Shown: positions 29,162-37,960 of the stretch, piece after piece
How positions within the stretch are numbered: position 1 is the stretch's first letter
Layout: every line of letters begins with the position of its first letter
Assembly (NCBI RefSeq): GCF_023897065.1
Contig: NZ_JAMHIV010000005.1
Span: forward strand, 62,001-126,000
Source of the DNA: Crossiella sp. SN42
Lineage (GTDB): Bacteria; Actinomycetota; Actinomycetes; Mycobacteriales; Pseudonocardiaceae
Reading direction: 5' to 3'
Length of the DNA: 64,000 nt
Notes under the pieces: model-generated
Database searches by the model: none
What the model was told of the DNA's origin: nothing
What the model saw: the letters and a program-made list of their open reading frames with translations, nothing else
Translations under genes and position numbers: made by a program

Positions 29162-29808
29162 TCGTCCAGGGTGTTCCAGAACGAGAGCTCGTAGGCCTGC
29201 AACAACCGCCCGTACCCGTGCGCGGCCGCGGTCGACTCCCCCGCGTCCAGGCCCGCCTGCACCGCCTCCATGGCCAGCTCCAGCAGCTGCGGCGCGGGCG
29301 CGGCGAAGAAGTCGAAGAACCCGCGCCCGGTCTCGTCGAACCCGTAGTGCTCGGCCAGCGCCGCGGACACCGTGCCGCAGTACTCGCCCCAGGCCCCGAA
29401 GTTGACGTTGAGCGCCAGGATCACCGCGGTGATGTCCCCGTTCAGCGCCAGCCAAGCCTGGTACGCCGGATAGGCCTGGCAACCGGGCAACGGCTGGTAC
29501 GCCTTGAGCGCGGCCTCGTCCAGCCCTGCCGCGGCGGCGAACTGCACCACCCGCTCCAGCGCGATCCCCTCCCCCGCGGCCAGGGTGGAGAAGTACTGCT
29601 TGGCCGCGGGCGCCTCGGCCCGCGCCGCCAGGTGCAGCAGGCTCCGCCAGTCACTGCTGATCACCCGGTACTGCTCCCCGGCCAGCGCCGCCAGCACCGA
29701 CCGAGGGGCCTGGCCCGCCGCGATCCGCGGCACCAGGCGGTTCTCCCCCTCGGCGTGCCCGAGCACGTCGCGTAGACCGGCCAACGTTTCCTGCGCGGTA
29801 GCACTCAC
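29149..29808 (-). CDS. TenA/Thi-4-family protein
   Basis: 219 residues, all-helical. It has the TenA-like N-terminal LAGEQYRVISSDWRSLLHLA and the conserved C-terminal FDFFAAPAP and LQAYELSFWNTL. The family includes aminopyrimidine hydrolases that salvage thiamine. The catalytic cysteine of classical TenA is not evident, so it may belong to the TenA-like branch of unknown activity. GTG start without a ribosome binding site but with TAGGCT 7 nt upstream. Divergent from the sigma factor gene, with 50 bp between the start codons. Confidence 0.82.
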   Translation of the reverse strand: MSATAQETLAGLRDVLGHAEGENRLVPRIAAGQAPRSVLAALAGEQYRVISSDWRSLLHLAARAEAPAAKQYFSTLAAGEGIALERVVQFAAAAGLDEAALKAYQPLPGCQAYPAYQAWLALNGDITAVILALNVNFGAWGEYCGTVSAALAEHYGFDETGRGFFDFFAAPAPQLLELAMEAVQAGLDAGESTAAAHGYGRLLQAYELSFWNTLDDQVR

Positions 29809-29815
29809 GCGGGGC

Positions 29816-29821
29816 AGCCTA
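29816..29821 (-). promoter_or_regulatory. -10 hexamer, likely leaderless (tenA-like gene)
   Basis: TAGGCT on the minus strand ends 7 nt before the GTG at 29808. The facing -10 of the sigma factor gene begins only 25 bp away (29846), so the two promoters are back to back. Confidence 0.5.
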
Positions 29822-29845
29822 GCCCGCTTTGTCCGGGCCAGGCGG

Positions 29846-29851
29846 TAGCTT
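29846..29851 (+). promoter_or_regulatory. -10 hexamer, likely leaderless (sigma factor gene)
   Basis: TAGCTT lies 7 nt before the ATG at 29859 with no Shine-Dalgarno sequence. No convincing -35 is seen, as for a promoter that needs an alternative sigma factor or activator. Confidence 0.5.
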
Positions 29852-29858
29852 CACGCGC

Positions 29859-30869
29859 ATGCCGGAACACATGGCTGGTGAACCCGGGCTGCTGGCCCTG
29901 GCGCAACAGGACGACCAGGCTGCTTTCGGACAGCTGGTCACCCCGTACCGCGACCAGCTCTTCGCCTACTGCTACCGCATGCTCGGCTCCACCCACGACG
30001 CCGAGGACGCGGTCCAGGACGCGCTGGTCAAGGCGTGGAAGGGCATCGCGGGCTTCGAGGGCAGGGCCTCGGTGAAGAGCTGGCTGTACCGGATCGCGAC
30101 CAACGTGTGCCTGGACGAGATCCGCAGGCGCCCGCGCCGCATCCTCACCGACGACTACGCGCCACCGTCCTCCCCCGACGTGGAGCTCACCGGCCGGGTG
30201 GACGAACCCATCTGGCTGCAACCCTGCCCCGACGACCGCCTCGCCCTGGACCCGGCCGCCGGCTACGAGCTGCGGGAAAGCGTCGAACTGGCGTTCTTGG
30301 TTGCCCTGCAACACCTTCCGGCCACCCAGCGCGCGGTGCTCGTGCTGCGCGAGGTGCTGGGCTTCAGCGCCGCCGAGGTGGCCGCCACCCTGGACACCTC
30401 GGTGCCCTCGGTGAACAGCGCCCTGCAACGCGCCCGCGCCACCATCCGCACCCAGCCCCGCTCCCAGCGTGCGGAGCTGGCCGAGCTGGGCGATGACGGG
30501 CAGCGGGAACTGCTGGCGGCCTTCATCGAGGCGCTGCAACGCTCCGATGTGGACGCCATGGTGACGCTGCTGGCCGAGGACGTCCGGTTCACCATGCCGC
30601 CGATGCCGTTCTGGTTCCACGGGCGGGCGGACGTGGTCGCGTTCCTGACCGGGGTGGTGCTCAAGGAGTCCTGGCAGCGGATGCCGGTGCGGGCCAACGG
30701 ACAGCTGGCGTTCGGGGCGTATATGGACCGCGGCGAGGGGCACCGGCTGGTGGCGGTGGACGTGCTCACCGTGCGGGACGGGCGGATCGCGGCGATCAGC
30801 GCGTTCCTGGACGGCGCCGCGCTCGGGGTTTTCAGGCTGCCGGAGCGGTGGCCGGGAGTGGGTTCGTAA
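29859..30869 (+). CDS. ECF sigma factor with SnoaL-like C-terminal domain (SigG/ECF56-like)
   Basis: 336 residues. Sigma-70 region 2 (GQLVTPYRDQLFAYCYRMLGSTHDAEDAVQD) and region 4 (LPATQRAVLVLREVLGFSAAE, TSVPSVNSALQRARATI) are present. From about residue 210 there is a SnoaL-2-like domain (LAAFIEALQRSDVDAMVTLLAEDVRFTMPP), which in this ECF group replaces an anti-sigma factor as the control element. The TAA stop is part of the -10-like TAAACT before the next reading frame. Target promoters are unknown. Confidence 0.9.
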   Translation: MPEHMAGEPGLLALAQQDDQAAFGQLVTPYRDQLFAYCYRMLGSTHDAEDAVQDALVKAWKGIAGFEGRASVKSWLYRIATNVCLDEIRRRPRRILTDDYAPPSSPDVELTGRVDEPIWLQPCPDDRLALDPAAGYELRESVELAFLVALQHLPATQRAVLVLREVLGFSAAEVAATLDTSVPSVNSALQRARATIRTQPRSQRAELAELGDDGQRELLAAFIEALQRSDVDAMVTLLAEDVRFTMPPMPFWFHGRADVVAFLTGVVLKESWQRMPVRANGQLAFGAYMDRGEGHRLVAVDVLTVRDGRIAAISAFLDGAALGVFRLPERWPGVGS

Positions 30870-30872
30870 ACT
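30867..30872 (+). promoter_or_regulatory. -10 hexamer overlapping the sigma factor stop, before GTG 30879
   Basis: TAAACT ends 6 nt before GTG 30879, the same spacing as at other likely leaderless genes here. It supports GTG 30879 as the real start of the repeat-containing frame described in the next entries. Confidence 0.4.
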
Positions 30873-30878
30873 GGCGCG

Positions 30879-31063
30879 GTGACGGACGGCGGGCGGACAC
30901 GAAGCGGTGAAGTGACTGCCGCGGCGCGGAACGTCCACCGGTACGGCGGTAAGATCAACGAGCCGGGAGCCGGGAGCCGGGAGCCGGGAGCCGGGAGCCG
31001 GGAGCCGGAAGCCGGAAGCCGGAAGCCGGAAGCCGGAAGCCGGAAGCCGGAAGCCGTTGGGAC
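30879..31063 (+). other. 5' reading-frame segment that feeds the repeat tract, currently out of frame with the body
   Basis: From GTG 30879 (after TAAACT at 6 nt) the frame reads VTDGGRTRSGEVTAAARNV, passes through the repeats, then leaves the frame of the downstream gene and stops at 31172. Frame +2, which carries the body of the gene, stays open from 30953 (TAA at 30950-30952) but has no ATG, GTG or TTG before 31124. One extra repeat unit, or two fewer, would join the two frames. Confidence 0.5.
30961..31056 (+). repeat. 7-bp tandem repeat tract inside the 5' end of a gene
   Basis: Six copies of AGCCGGG (30961-31002), seven of AGCCGGA (31003-31051) and a partial AGCCG. As 7 is not a multiple of 3, each added or lost unit changes the reading frame. 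The tract encodes a heptapeptide repeat (AGSREPG / AGSRKPE) in any frame and lies between a plausible GTG start (30879) and the body of the GT-B-like gene. Confidence 0.9.
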
Positions 31064-31123
31064 ACCGTCCGTCCCGAACGTGAGGTCCTCGTCGCGGCCC
31101 GCAACCCCGCCGTACTCAACCGC

Positions 31124-32605
31124 ATGTGGGACGTCCTCCCCCTGCTGCTCGCTGACCCGCGCGTGGCGGTGACCTTCGCCGTCGACCACGGTTCCGCCTT
31201 CTCCCACCGCATCCGCGCGCACCTCACCGAGCGGGACGCCCGGCTCCTGGACTGGGACACCGCCCTCACCCGCCGGTTCGACCTCGCCCTGGCCGCCAGC
31301 GACAACGGCGAGCTGCACCGCATTCGCGCGCCGCTTGTGCTGCTCCCGCACGGCGTCGGCTACCACCGCCGCTCCCCCAGCGAACCTGCCGCGATCTCCG
31401 GACTGCGGCGCTCGGCCCTGGTGCACCGCGACCGGCTCATCCCCGACACCCTGGTGGTCGCGCACCAGGACCAGCTCGCGGTGATCGCCTCGGTCGAACC
31501 CCGCCTGCTGCCCCGCACCCTGGTCGCCGGCGATCCCTGCCTGGACCGCATCCGGGTCAGCGCACCCCGGCGGCGCCAGTACCTGGCCGCCCTCGCCGCC
31601 GAGGGCCGCGAGCTCGTCCTGCTCTGTTCCACCTGGGGCGAGCACTCGCTGTTCGGCCGCCACCGCGACCTGCCCGCACAGCTCACCGCCGCGTTGTGCG
31701 CGGACCGCTACCGGTGCGCGCTGGTGTTGCACCCCAATGTCTGGGCCCGCCACGGCGCGTTGCAGGTGTGGTCCTGGCTGCGCCGCGCCACGGACGCCGG
31801 ACTCGTGGTGGTCCCGCCCGAGCAGGGCTGGCAGGCCGCGATCGTGGCCGCCAGCCTGGTGATCTCCGACCACGGCTCGCTCACCAGCTACGCCGCCGGA
31901 GCGGGCAAACCGTTGCTACTGGCGGCTGACGGCGGTCCGGAGGTCATCGCCGGTTCACCGATGGACGACCTCCGGCAGCGCACGCCCCGGCTGCACGTCG
32001 ACCAGCCACTGGAGTTACAGGTCGAACGGGCGCTCGCCCGCGGCGCCGAGCGGGACATCGCCTCCTCGATCTTCGGCGCACCCGGCCAAGCGGCGGCGCT
32101 GTTGCGCACCCGGATGTACGCGCTGCTGGAACTCCCGGAACCGCCGTGGCAGGCGCTTGCCCAACCTCTACCGGCCCCGGTGGTGACGGTGACCGAGCCC
32201 GACGCGCTCCGGGTTCACGCCAATGGAGTGCGCCTGTGCCGCTACCCGGTGGTGCCCGGCCTGCCGGATGCCCCGGGGCACCTCGCGGTCAGCGAGCACG
32301 CGGCCGACCCGGAACTGCTCGAACGGGCCCCGGTCATCTGGAGCGCGGACCGGCACCGCGGCATGGCGGAGGCCACCAGCTGGGGTCAGGAAACGCTGCG
32401 GCGCTGGCCCGGTGCCCGGATCGCGGTGACCGAGGTCGAACCCGGTGCGATCGTGGCCTGCCTGCGGGACGGCCGGGTCCTGGCCCGGCACGCCACCGTG
32501 CCGCGTTCGGTGGCGGGCTCGGCGTTGTACCGGTGGCTGCTGAGCGGCGAACCGGCCGGGAAGCTGACCATCCAGGCCGGGGCGAGCTCCGGCCTGCTGC
32601 GCTGA
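31124..32605 (+). CDS. GT-B-like protein of the actinobacterial CDP-glycerophosphotransferase/IF-2-misannotated family
   Basis: 493 residues from ATG 31124, which has no ribosome binding site. The same frame upstream already reads WDTVRPEREVLVAARN, typical of the N-terminus of this Streptomyces-type family, so the true start is probably upstream of the repeat tract. Motifs include VLLPHGVGYHRRSP, LLCSTWGEHSLFGR and SDHGSLTSYAAGAGKPLLL, which suggests a GT-B/epimerase-like fold. The function is unknown. It abuts the convergent NLR-like gene at TGATCA. Expression may be switched by repeat number. Confidence 0.72.
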   Translation: MWDVLPLLLADPRVAVTFAVDHGSAFSHRIRAHLTERDARLLDWDTALTRRFDLALAASDNGELHRIRAPLVLLPHGVGYHRRSPSEPAAISGLRRSALVHRDRLIPDTLVVAHQDQLAVIASVEPRLLPRTLVAGDPCLDRIRVSAPRRRQYLAALAAEGRELVLLCSTWGEHSLFGRHRDLPAQLTAALCADRYRCALVLHPNVWARHGALQVWSWLRRATDAGLVVVPPEQGWQAAIVAASLVISDHGSLTSYAAGAGKPLLLAADGGPEVIAGSPMDDLRQRTPRLHVDQPLELQVERALARGAERDIASSIFGAPGQAAALLRTRMYALLELPEPPWQALAQPLPAPVVTVTEPDALRVHANGVRLCRYPVVPGLPDAPGHLAVSEHAADPELLERAPVIWSADRHRGMAEATSWGQETLRRWPGARIAVTEVEPGAIVACLRDGRVLARHATVPRSVAGSALYRWLLSGEPAGKLTIQAGASSGLLR

Positions 32606-34729
32606 TCACCCGGTCGGCGGCAGTCCGGCGAGCAGCCAGGCGGTGCGGGTGGCGTGCACCGAGTCCGGCACCCCCATCCGCTGGAACAGCGCGGCGGCCC
32701 GTCGCCGGAAGCCGAGGCCGGACTCGCGCTCGCCCCGCCGTTCGGCGAGTTCGGCAAGTCCCAGCAGCGCATCCGCGGCCGGCGCGGTGGCCTCGCGCTG
32801 CTCGGCGATCTCCAGCGCTTCGGCGAAGGCGCGTTCGGCGTCCTGGTCCGCACCGGCGGCGGCGAGCACGCCCGCGGTGCTGAGCACGATCTTCGGCAGG
32901 ATCGACTCGGCGTCGGTCCCTGCCACCAGCGACCGGGCGCGGGCGAACGCGGCCAGCGCTTCCTCGTGCTCGCCGAGCAGGCCCAGCGCACGGCCGACCA
33001 TCATGCTCATCATCGCGGTGCCGCGGACCCGCCGCAGTCGCTCGTTGATCTCCAGCGCGAGCCGGAACCGCACCAGCGCCTCGACCGGTTTTCCCTCACG
33101 CAGCAACACGTTTCCGGTGAAGTCCTCAGTGGAGGCCAGCAGCCGTTCCCCGCAGCTCCCGGCCAGCTCGCGTGCCCGGTCGAGCTGTTCATGGGCCTCA
33201 GCGAAACGGCCCAGCTCCTGATAAGCCTTGGCCAGCAGGCAGCGGCAACGCACCTCGTGCGCGGTGAGCCCGGCCGCCACGGCGGACTCGACCGCCCGCT
33301 TGCCCGCGCGCACCCAGGCCGCCAACGGTTTGGTGGCGTCGAAGAGGGCGAACAGCGCCTCGAACAGTTGGCACACCTCAAGATGCCAGCCCTGCTCAGC
33401 GGCGGCGTCCATCACTTCCAGCAGGTTGGGCTGCTCGCGCCGCAGCCAGGCCATGGCGGCCTGCGCCGGAACCTCCACCGGCTCGGCGCCGAGAATCGTC
33501 GCGGGGTCGGTCACCCGCAGCGACTGCACGCCCTTGATCGCCACATCCGCGGCCACGGCGGTGCGCAGCCAGCAGTCGACCGCGCGGCGCAGCGCGGCAA
33601 CGCGTTCGCCTTCGTCCGTCTCCGCGGCGGCCTTGCGCAGGGCGTGCACACGCACCAGGCGGTGCAGCCGGTACACCCCGCCGGACTCCTGCTGCACCAT
33701 TCCGTTCTGGCACAACGTGTCCAGCTCGCGGCGGACCTCCCGCACCGGCAGCTCCGCCATCGCGGCCAGCACATCGGCCCCGAAGTGCGCACCCACCAGC
33801 ACGCCCAGCAACCGGTAGAGCTGGCGCAACCGTGCGGGCAGGTCGGCGTAGGCCAGGTCGAACATGGCGAAGACCTTCGCGCGGGCGGACCGCTCGGCCG
33901 AGGCCTCGCCTGGGTCGCGGTCGGTCTCGCGCAGGTCGTCGACCAGTTGCCGGACATCCAGGTGTGGCCGCGTTTTCAACCAGGCCGCGGCCACGCCCAG
34001 TGCCAGCGGCAGCCCGCCGCAGACCTCCACCAGATCGACCACATCGGCGCGTTGCCCGGCCACCCGCTCGGCCCCGCACACGTTGGCGACCAGGCTGACG
34101 CCGTGTTCGGTGCTCAGCGGGTGCACCGGCAGGTCCACCGCGCCGTCCAGGTGCAGCTCCTCCAGCGGCTCCGGCCGCCCGGCCGCCACCAGCACCAGAC
34201 TGGCCGGCGAGAGCGGCAGCAGCGCGCTGACCTGCGCCGCCTCCCGCACCTCGTCGAACACCACGATCATGCGCGACCCGGCGGTCAGCGAGCGGTACAG
34301 ATCCACCCTGGCCTGGAACCCCGAGGGGATCAGGGCCTCGGGCACGCTCAACGCGGCCAGGAAGCGGGCCACCGCCTCGGCGGGCGAGTTGCCCTCCTGG
34401 CCGTACTGGACGTGCAGCACGCCATCCGGGAACCGCTCGCGCAGCTGCCAAGCGGCCTGGCGCAGCAACGCGGACTTGCCCACCCCGGGCATGCCGCGCA
34501 ACGCCGCCACCGGCGGCCGGGTCCGGTCGCCGACCGGCATGTCAGCCAGCGCGTACAACCGCGCCAGCTCCACCTCGCGGTTGGTGAACGGCTCCGGGGG
34601 TGACGGCGCGAGCGCGGGCACGGCCTGCGGGCGTTCGCGCGCGGCGAGGATGACCTGGCCGATGTCCCTGGCCTGCACGACGTTGCCCGCCGAGCCGCTC
34701 AGCTCGTTCCGCACCCCGTCCCCGCGCAC
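32606..34729 (-). CDS. NLR-like NB-ARC/TPR protein with RHIM-like N-terminal motif
   Basis: 707 residues. Residues 8-27 (NELSGSAGNVVQARDI and on) resemble the RHIM-like amyloid signalling motif (BASS3 class) found at the N-terminus of actinobacterial NLR-like proteins. Then an NB-ARC ATPase with P-loop GMPGVGKSALLRQ, IVVFDEVREAAQV and CGGLPLALGVAAAWL, a winged-helix, and about 250 residues of TPR-like helices. Such proteins may signal or control antibiotic production, as in AfsR, or defence. No DNA-binding domain is seen. GTG at 34729 follows GGGGGTGG. Confidence 0.85.
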   Translation of the reverse strand: MRGDGVRNELSGSAGNVVQARDIGQVILAARERPQAVPALAPSPPEPFTNREVELARLYALADMPVGDRTRPPVAALRGMPGVGKSALLRQAAWQLRERFPDGVLHVQYGQEGNSPAEAVARFLAALSVPEALIPSGFQARVDLYRSLTAGSRMIVVFDEVREAAQVSALLPLSPASLVLVAAGRPEPLEELHLDGAVDLPVHPLSTEHGVSLVANVCGAERVAGQRADVVDLVEVCGGLPLALGVAAAWLKTRPHLDVRQLVDDLRETDRDPGEASAERSARAKVFAMFDLAYADLPARLRQLYRLLGVLVGAHFGADVLAAMAELPVREVRRELDTLCQNGMVQQESGGVYRLHRLVRVHALRKAAAETDEGERVAALRRAVDCWLRTAVAADVAIKGVQSLRVTDPATILGAEPVEVPAQAAMAWLRREQPNLLEVMDAAAEQGWHLEVCQLFEALFALFDATKPLAAWVRAGKRAVESAVAAGLTAHEVRCRCLLAKAYQELGRFAEAHEQLDRARELAGSCGERLLASTEDFTGNVLLREGKPVEALVRFRLALEINERLRRVRGTAMMSMMVGRALGLLGEHEEALAAFARARSLVAGTDAESILPKIVLSTAGVLAAAGADQDAERAFAEALEIAEQREATAPAADALLGLAELAERRGERESGLGFRRRAAALFQRMGVPDSVHATRTAWLLAGLPPTG

Positions 34730-34804
34730 GGTCCACCCCCGTCAGTCGCCTCACGTAGCGTGACGATCACGGTACTGGACCCGGCGGGTGCCGCGCTGTC
34801 TGAC

Positions 34805-35953
34805 CTACAAGCCCAGCTGCCGGGCGATCAGCATGCGCTGGACCTCGCTGGTGCCCTCGCCGATCTCCAGGATCTTCGCGTCCCGGTAGAACCGGCCCAC
34901 CGGGTACTCGTTCATGAATCCGTAGCCGCCGAAGACCTGGGTGGCGTCGCGGGCGTTGTCCATGGCCGCGTTGCTGGCCACCAGCTTGGCGATGGCGGCT
35001 TCCTTCTTGAAGGGCTCGCCGCGCAGCATCTTGGCCGCGGCGTGGTGGTAGGCCAGTCGCGAGGTGTGCGCGCGGGCCTCCATGTCGGCGATCTTGAACT
35101 GGATGGCCTGGTACTCGCCGATCTTCTGGCCGAAGGCCTCGCGCTCGCCGGCGTAGCGCACCGACTCGTCCACGCAGCCCTGGGCCAGGCCCACCGACAG
35201 CGCGGCGATGGCGATCCGGCCCTCGTCCAGGGTCTGCAGGAACTGGGCGTAGCCGCGGCCGCGCTCGCCGAGCAGGTTCTTGGCAGGCACTCGAACGTCC
35301 TCAAAGGACAGTTCGTGGGTGTCGCTGGCGTTCCAGCCGACCTTGGAGTACTTCTTGGCCACGGTGAAGCCGGGGGTGCCGGAGGGCACGATGATGGTGG
35401 AGATCTCCTTGCGGCCATCGGGTTTCTTGCCGGTGACCGCGGCGACGGTGACGAAGCCGGTGAGGTCGGTGCCGGAGTTGGTGATGAAGGCCTTGCTGCC
35501 GTTGATCACCCACTCGTCGCCGTCCAGCTTGGCGGTGGTGCGCATGCCGGAGGCGTCCGAGCCGCTGCCGGGCTCGGTGAGGCCGAAGGCGCCCAGCTGT
35601 TCGGCGGTGCACAGCCTGGGCAGCCACTCCGCCTTCTGCTCCGGGGTGCCGAAGCGGTGGATCGGCATGGCGCCAAGGGAGACCCCGGCCTCCAGGGTGA
35701 TCGCCACCGAGGAGTCCACCCTGGCCAGTTCCTCCAGGGCCAGGCAGAGCGCGAAGTAGTCGCCGCCCATGCCGCCGTCGGCCTCCGGGAAGGGCAGGCC
35801 GAACAGGCCCATCTGGCCCATCTTGCGCACGATCTCGTACGGGAACTCGCAGTTCTCGTAGAACTCCCCGATGACCGGGGCGACCTCGTCCCTGGCGAAC
35901 TCGGCGACCGTCTTGCGGAGGGCCTCGTACTCCTCGCTCAGCTGCTCCAACAT
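34805..35953 (-). CDS. Acyl-CoA dehydrogenase (isovaleryl-CoA/short-branched type)
   Basis: 382 residues, FAD-dependent, with the conserved LTEPGSGSDASGMRTTA and the C-terminal GTSEVQRMLIAR. Likely the branched-chain enzyme of leucine/isoleucine breakdown, because it follows carboxylase genes as in the mycobacterial fadE19-accA1-accD1 cluster. ATG at 35953 has AGGAGG 6 nt upstream; the longer frame from 35983 overlaps the upstream gene. Last gene of the operon. Confidence 0.9.
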   Translation of the reverse strand: MLEQLSEEYEALRKTVAEFARDEVAPVIGEFYENCEFPYEIVRKMGQMGLFGLPFPEADGGMGGDYFALCLALEELARVDSSVAITLEAGVSLGAMPIHRFGTPEQKAEWLPRLCTAEQLGAFGLTEPGSGSDASGMRTTAKLDGDEWVINGSKAFITNSGTDLTGFVTVAAVTGKKPDGRKEISTIIVPSGTPGFTVAKKYSKVGWNASDTHELSFEDVRVPAKNLLGERGRGYAQFLQTLDEGRIAIAALSVGLAQGCVDESVRYAGEREAFGQKIGEYQAIQFKIADMEARAHTSRLAYHHAAAKMLRGEPFKKEAAIAKLVASNAAMDNARDATQVFGGYGFMNEYPVGRFYRDAKILEIGEGTSEVQRMLIARQLGL

Positions 35954-35954
35954 C

Positions 35955-37949
35955 TCATCCCTCCTGGGGAGTAACGACGGCAAGGGCCTGGTCCAGACCG
36001 ACCTGTTGGCCGGGCCGCACCCGTAGTTCGCTGACGAGGCCGTCCACCGGGGCGGTGATGGTGTGCTCCATCTTCATGGCCTCGACGATGATCAGGGGCT
36101 GGCCCGCGGTGACGGCCTCGCCCTGGGAGACCTTGACCACCAGCACGGTGCCGGGCATCGGGCTGGTGACCGGTCCACCACGCCCGCCGGGGGCCTCGTG
36201 CCGGGCGGCGGCCAACTTCTCGGTCTCGGTGAGCTGGTAGGTGTTGCCATCCGCGGCCAGCCAGCTGGACTGTCCACTGCGGACGGTGGTGAACCTGGTG
36301 GTGCGGCCCCGGTAGGACAGGGTGAGCCGGACCGCGCCGTCGGCGTCGACCGTGGCCGAGGCGCTGGCGGGCTCGGGATCTCCTTCGCCGACCACGACTT
36401 CGGCGTTGTGCGCGCGGCCGCGGACCTTGACCTCGACCGGTTCCTGCCCCGCGGTCTCGATCTGCCAGCTGGCCCAGGCCGGCTCGCCGATCCGCCAGCC
36501 GCCGGGCACGTCCCACGGGTCGGCGGGACCGCTGGGTTCCAGTGCCAGCAACCGTTCCAGCGCCGCGGCCGCGTAGACCTCCTGCGGCACCTCGGATTCG
36601 GTGAGCTTGTCCAGCTTGCGCTCCACCAGCCCGGTGTCCAGCCGTCCGGCGGCCACGTCCTCATCGGCCAGCAGGGCGAGCAGGAACGGGATGTTGGTGG
36701 TGACGCCGAGCAGCACCGAGTTGGCCAGCGCGTCGCGCAGCCGCCGGATGGCCTCGGCCCGGTCCCGGCCGTGCGCGATGTACTTGGCCAGCATCGGGTC
36801 GTAGTCGCTGCCGACCGCGCTGCCGGGCAGCAGCGCCGAGTCCACCCGCACCCGGTCGCCGGGTTCGCGCAGCACCAGCACGGTGCCGCCGGTGGGCAGG
36901 AAGCCGCGGGCCGGGTCCTCGGCGTAGATCCGCGCCTCCACCGCGTGCCCGGTCAGCTCAACGTCCTTTTGGGACAGTGCGAGCTTCTCCCCCGCCGCCA
37001 CCCGCAGCTGCCACTCCACCAGGTCCAGGCCGGTGACCAGCTCGGTGACCGGGTGCTCGACCTGGAGCCGGGTGTTCATCTCCATGAAGAAGAACTCGTC
37101 GGGGGCGTCCGCGGAGACGATGAACTCCACGGTGCCCGCGCCGGTGTAGCCCACCGAGCGCGCGGCCTCGGCCGCCGCCGCGCCCATCCGCTGCCGGGTT
37201 TCCTCATCCAGCAGCGGCGAGGGCGCCTCTTCCACGATCTTCTGGTGCCGCCGTTGCAGGCTGCACTCGCGTTCGCCCAGGTGCAGCACGGTGCCGTGGT
37301 TGTCGGCCAGCACCTGGATCTCGATGTGCCGGGGCCGCTGCACGAACCGCTCCAGCAGCAGTGTGTCGTCGCCGAAGGAGCCGCGCGCCTCCCGGCGGGC
37401 GCTGGCAATCGCCTCGGCCAGCCCCGCGGTCTCAGTGACCAGCCGCATGCCCTTGCCGCCGCCACCGGCGGAAGGCTTGAGCAGCACCGGGAAACCGACC
37501 TCGGCCGCGGCCTCGATCAGGTCGGCGTCGGTCAGGCCGGGCTCGCTGCGGCCGGGCACCACGGGCACCCCGGCGGCCGAGACGGTCTGCTTGGCCCGGA
37601 TCTTGTCACCCATGGCCTCGATCGCGGCCGGCGGCGGGCCGATGAAGACCAGCCCGGCCTCGGCGCAGGCGGTGGCGAAGGCGGTGTTCTCGGCCAGGAA
37701 GCCGTAGCCGGGGTGCACGGCCTGCGCGCCGGTTTCCCTGGCCGCGTTGATGATCCGCTCGATGGACAGGTAGCTCTCCCGCGCGGCGGCCGGGCCGATG
37801 CGCACCGCGACGTCGGCTTCCCGCACGTGCCGGGCACCAGCGTCGGCGTCGCTGTACACCGCGACCGAGCGGATGCCCATGCGCCGCAACGTGTCGATCA
37901 CCCGGACCGCGATCTCGCCGCGGTTGGCGACCAGGACGGTGTCGAACAT
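35955..37949 (-). CDS. accA1: Acyl-CoA carboxylase alpha subunit (biotin carboxylase plus BCCP)
   Basis: 664 residues. Biotin carboxylase ATP-grasp domains ([36 protein letters not shown]) occupy the first 450. The C-terminal biotinyl domain has EAMKM with the biotinylated Lys at about 626. With the beta subunit it probably carboxylates 3-methylcrotonyl-CoA (or propionyl-CoA), a step of leucine breakdown. It nearly abuts the acyl-CoA dehydrogenase gene and is preceded by the beta subunit gene. Confidence 0.92.
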   Translation of the reverse strand: MFDTVLVANRGEIAVRVIDTLRRMGIRSVAVYSDADAGARHVREADVAVRIGPAAARESYLSIERIINAARETGAQAVHPGYGFLAENTAFATACAEAGLVFIGPPPAAIEAMGDKIRAKQTVSAAGVPVVPGRSEPGLTDADLIEAAAEVGFPVLLKPSAGGGGKGMRLVTETAGLAEAIASARREARGSFGDDTLLLERFVQRPRHIEIQVLADNHGTVLHLGERECSLQRRHQKIVEEAPSPLLDEETRQRMGAAAAEAARSVGYTGAGTVEFIVSADAPDEFFFMEMNTRLQVEHPVTELVTGLDLVEWQLRVAAGEKLALSQKDVELTGHAVEARIYAEDPARGFLPTGGTVLVLREPGDRVRVDSALLPGSAVGSDYDPMLAKYIAHGRDRAEAIRRLRDALANSVLLGVTTNIPFLLALLADEDVAAGRLDTGLVERKLDKLTESEVPQEVYAAAALERLLALEPSGPADPWDVPGGWRIGEPAWASWQIETAGQEPVEVKVRGRAHNAEVVVGEGDPEPASASATVDADGAVRLTLSYRGRTTRFTTVRSGQSSWLAADGNTYQLTETEKLAAARHEAPGGRGGPVTSPMPGTVLVVKVSQGEAVTAGQPLIIVEAMKMEHTITAPVDGLVSELRVRPGQQVGLDQALAVVTPQEG

Positions 37950-37960
37950 GGTCAACTGCC

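Noticed and set aside
30961-31056. CRISPR-like array
   Set aside because: The units are 7 bp with no spacers and no cas genes; it is a simple tandem repeat.
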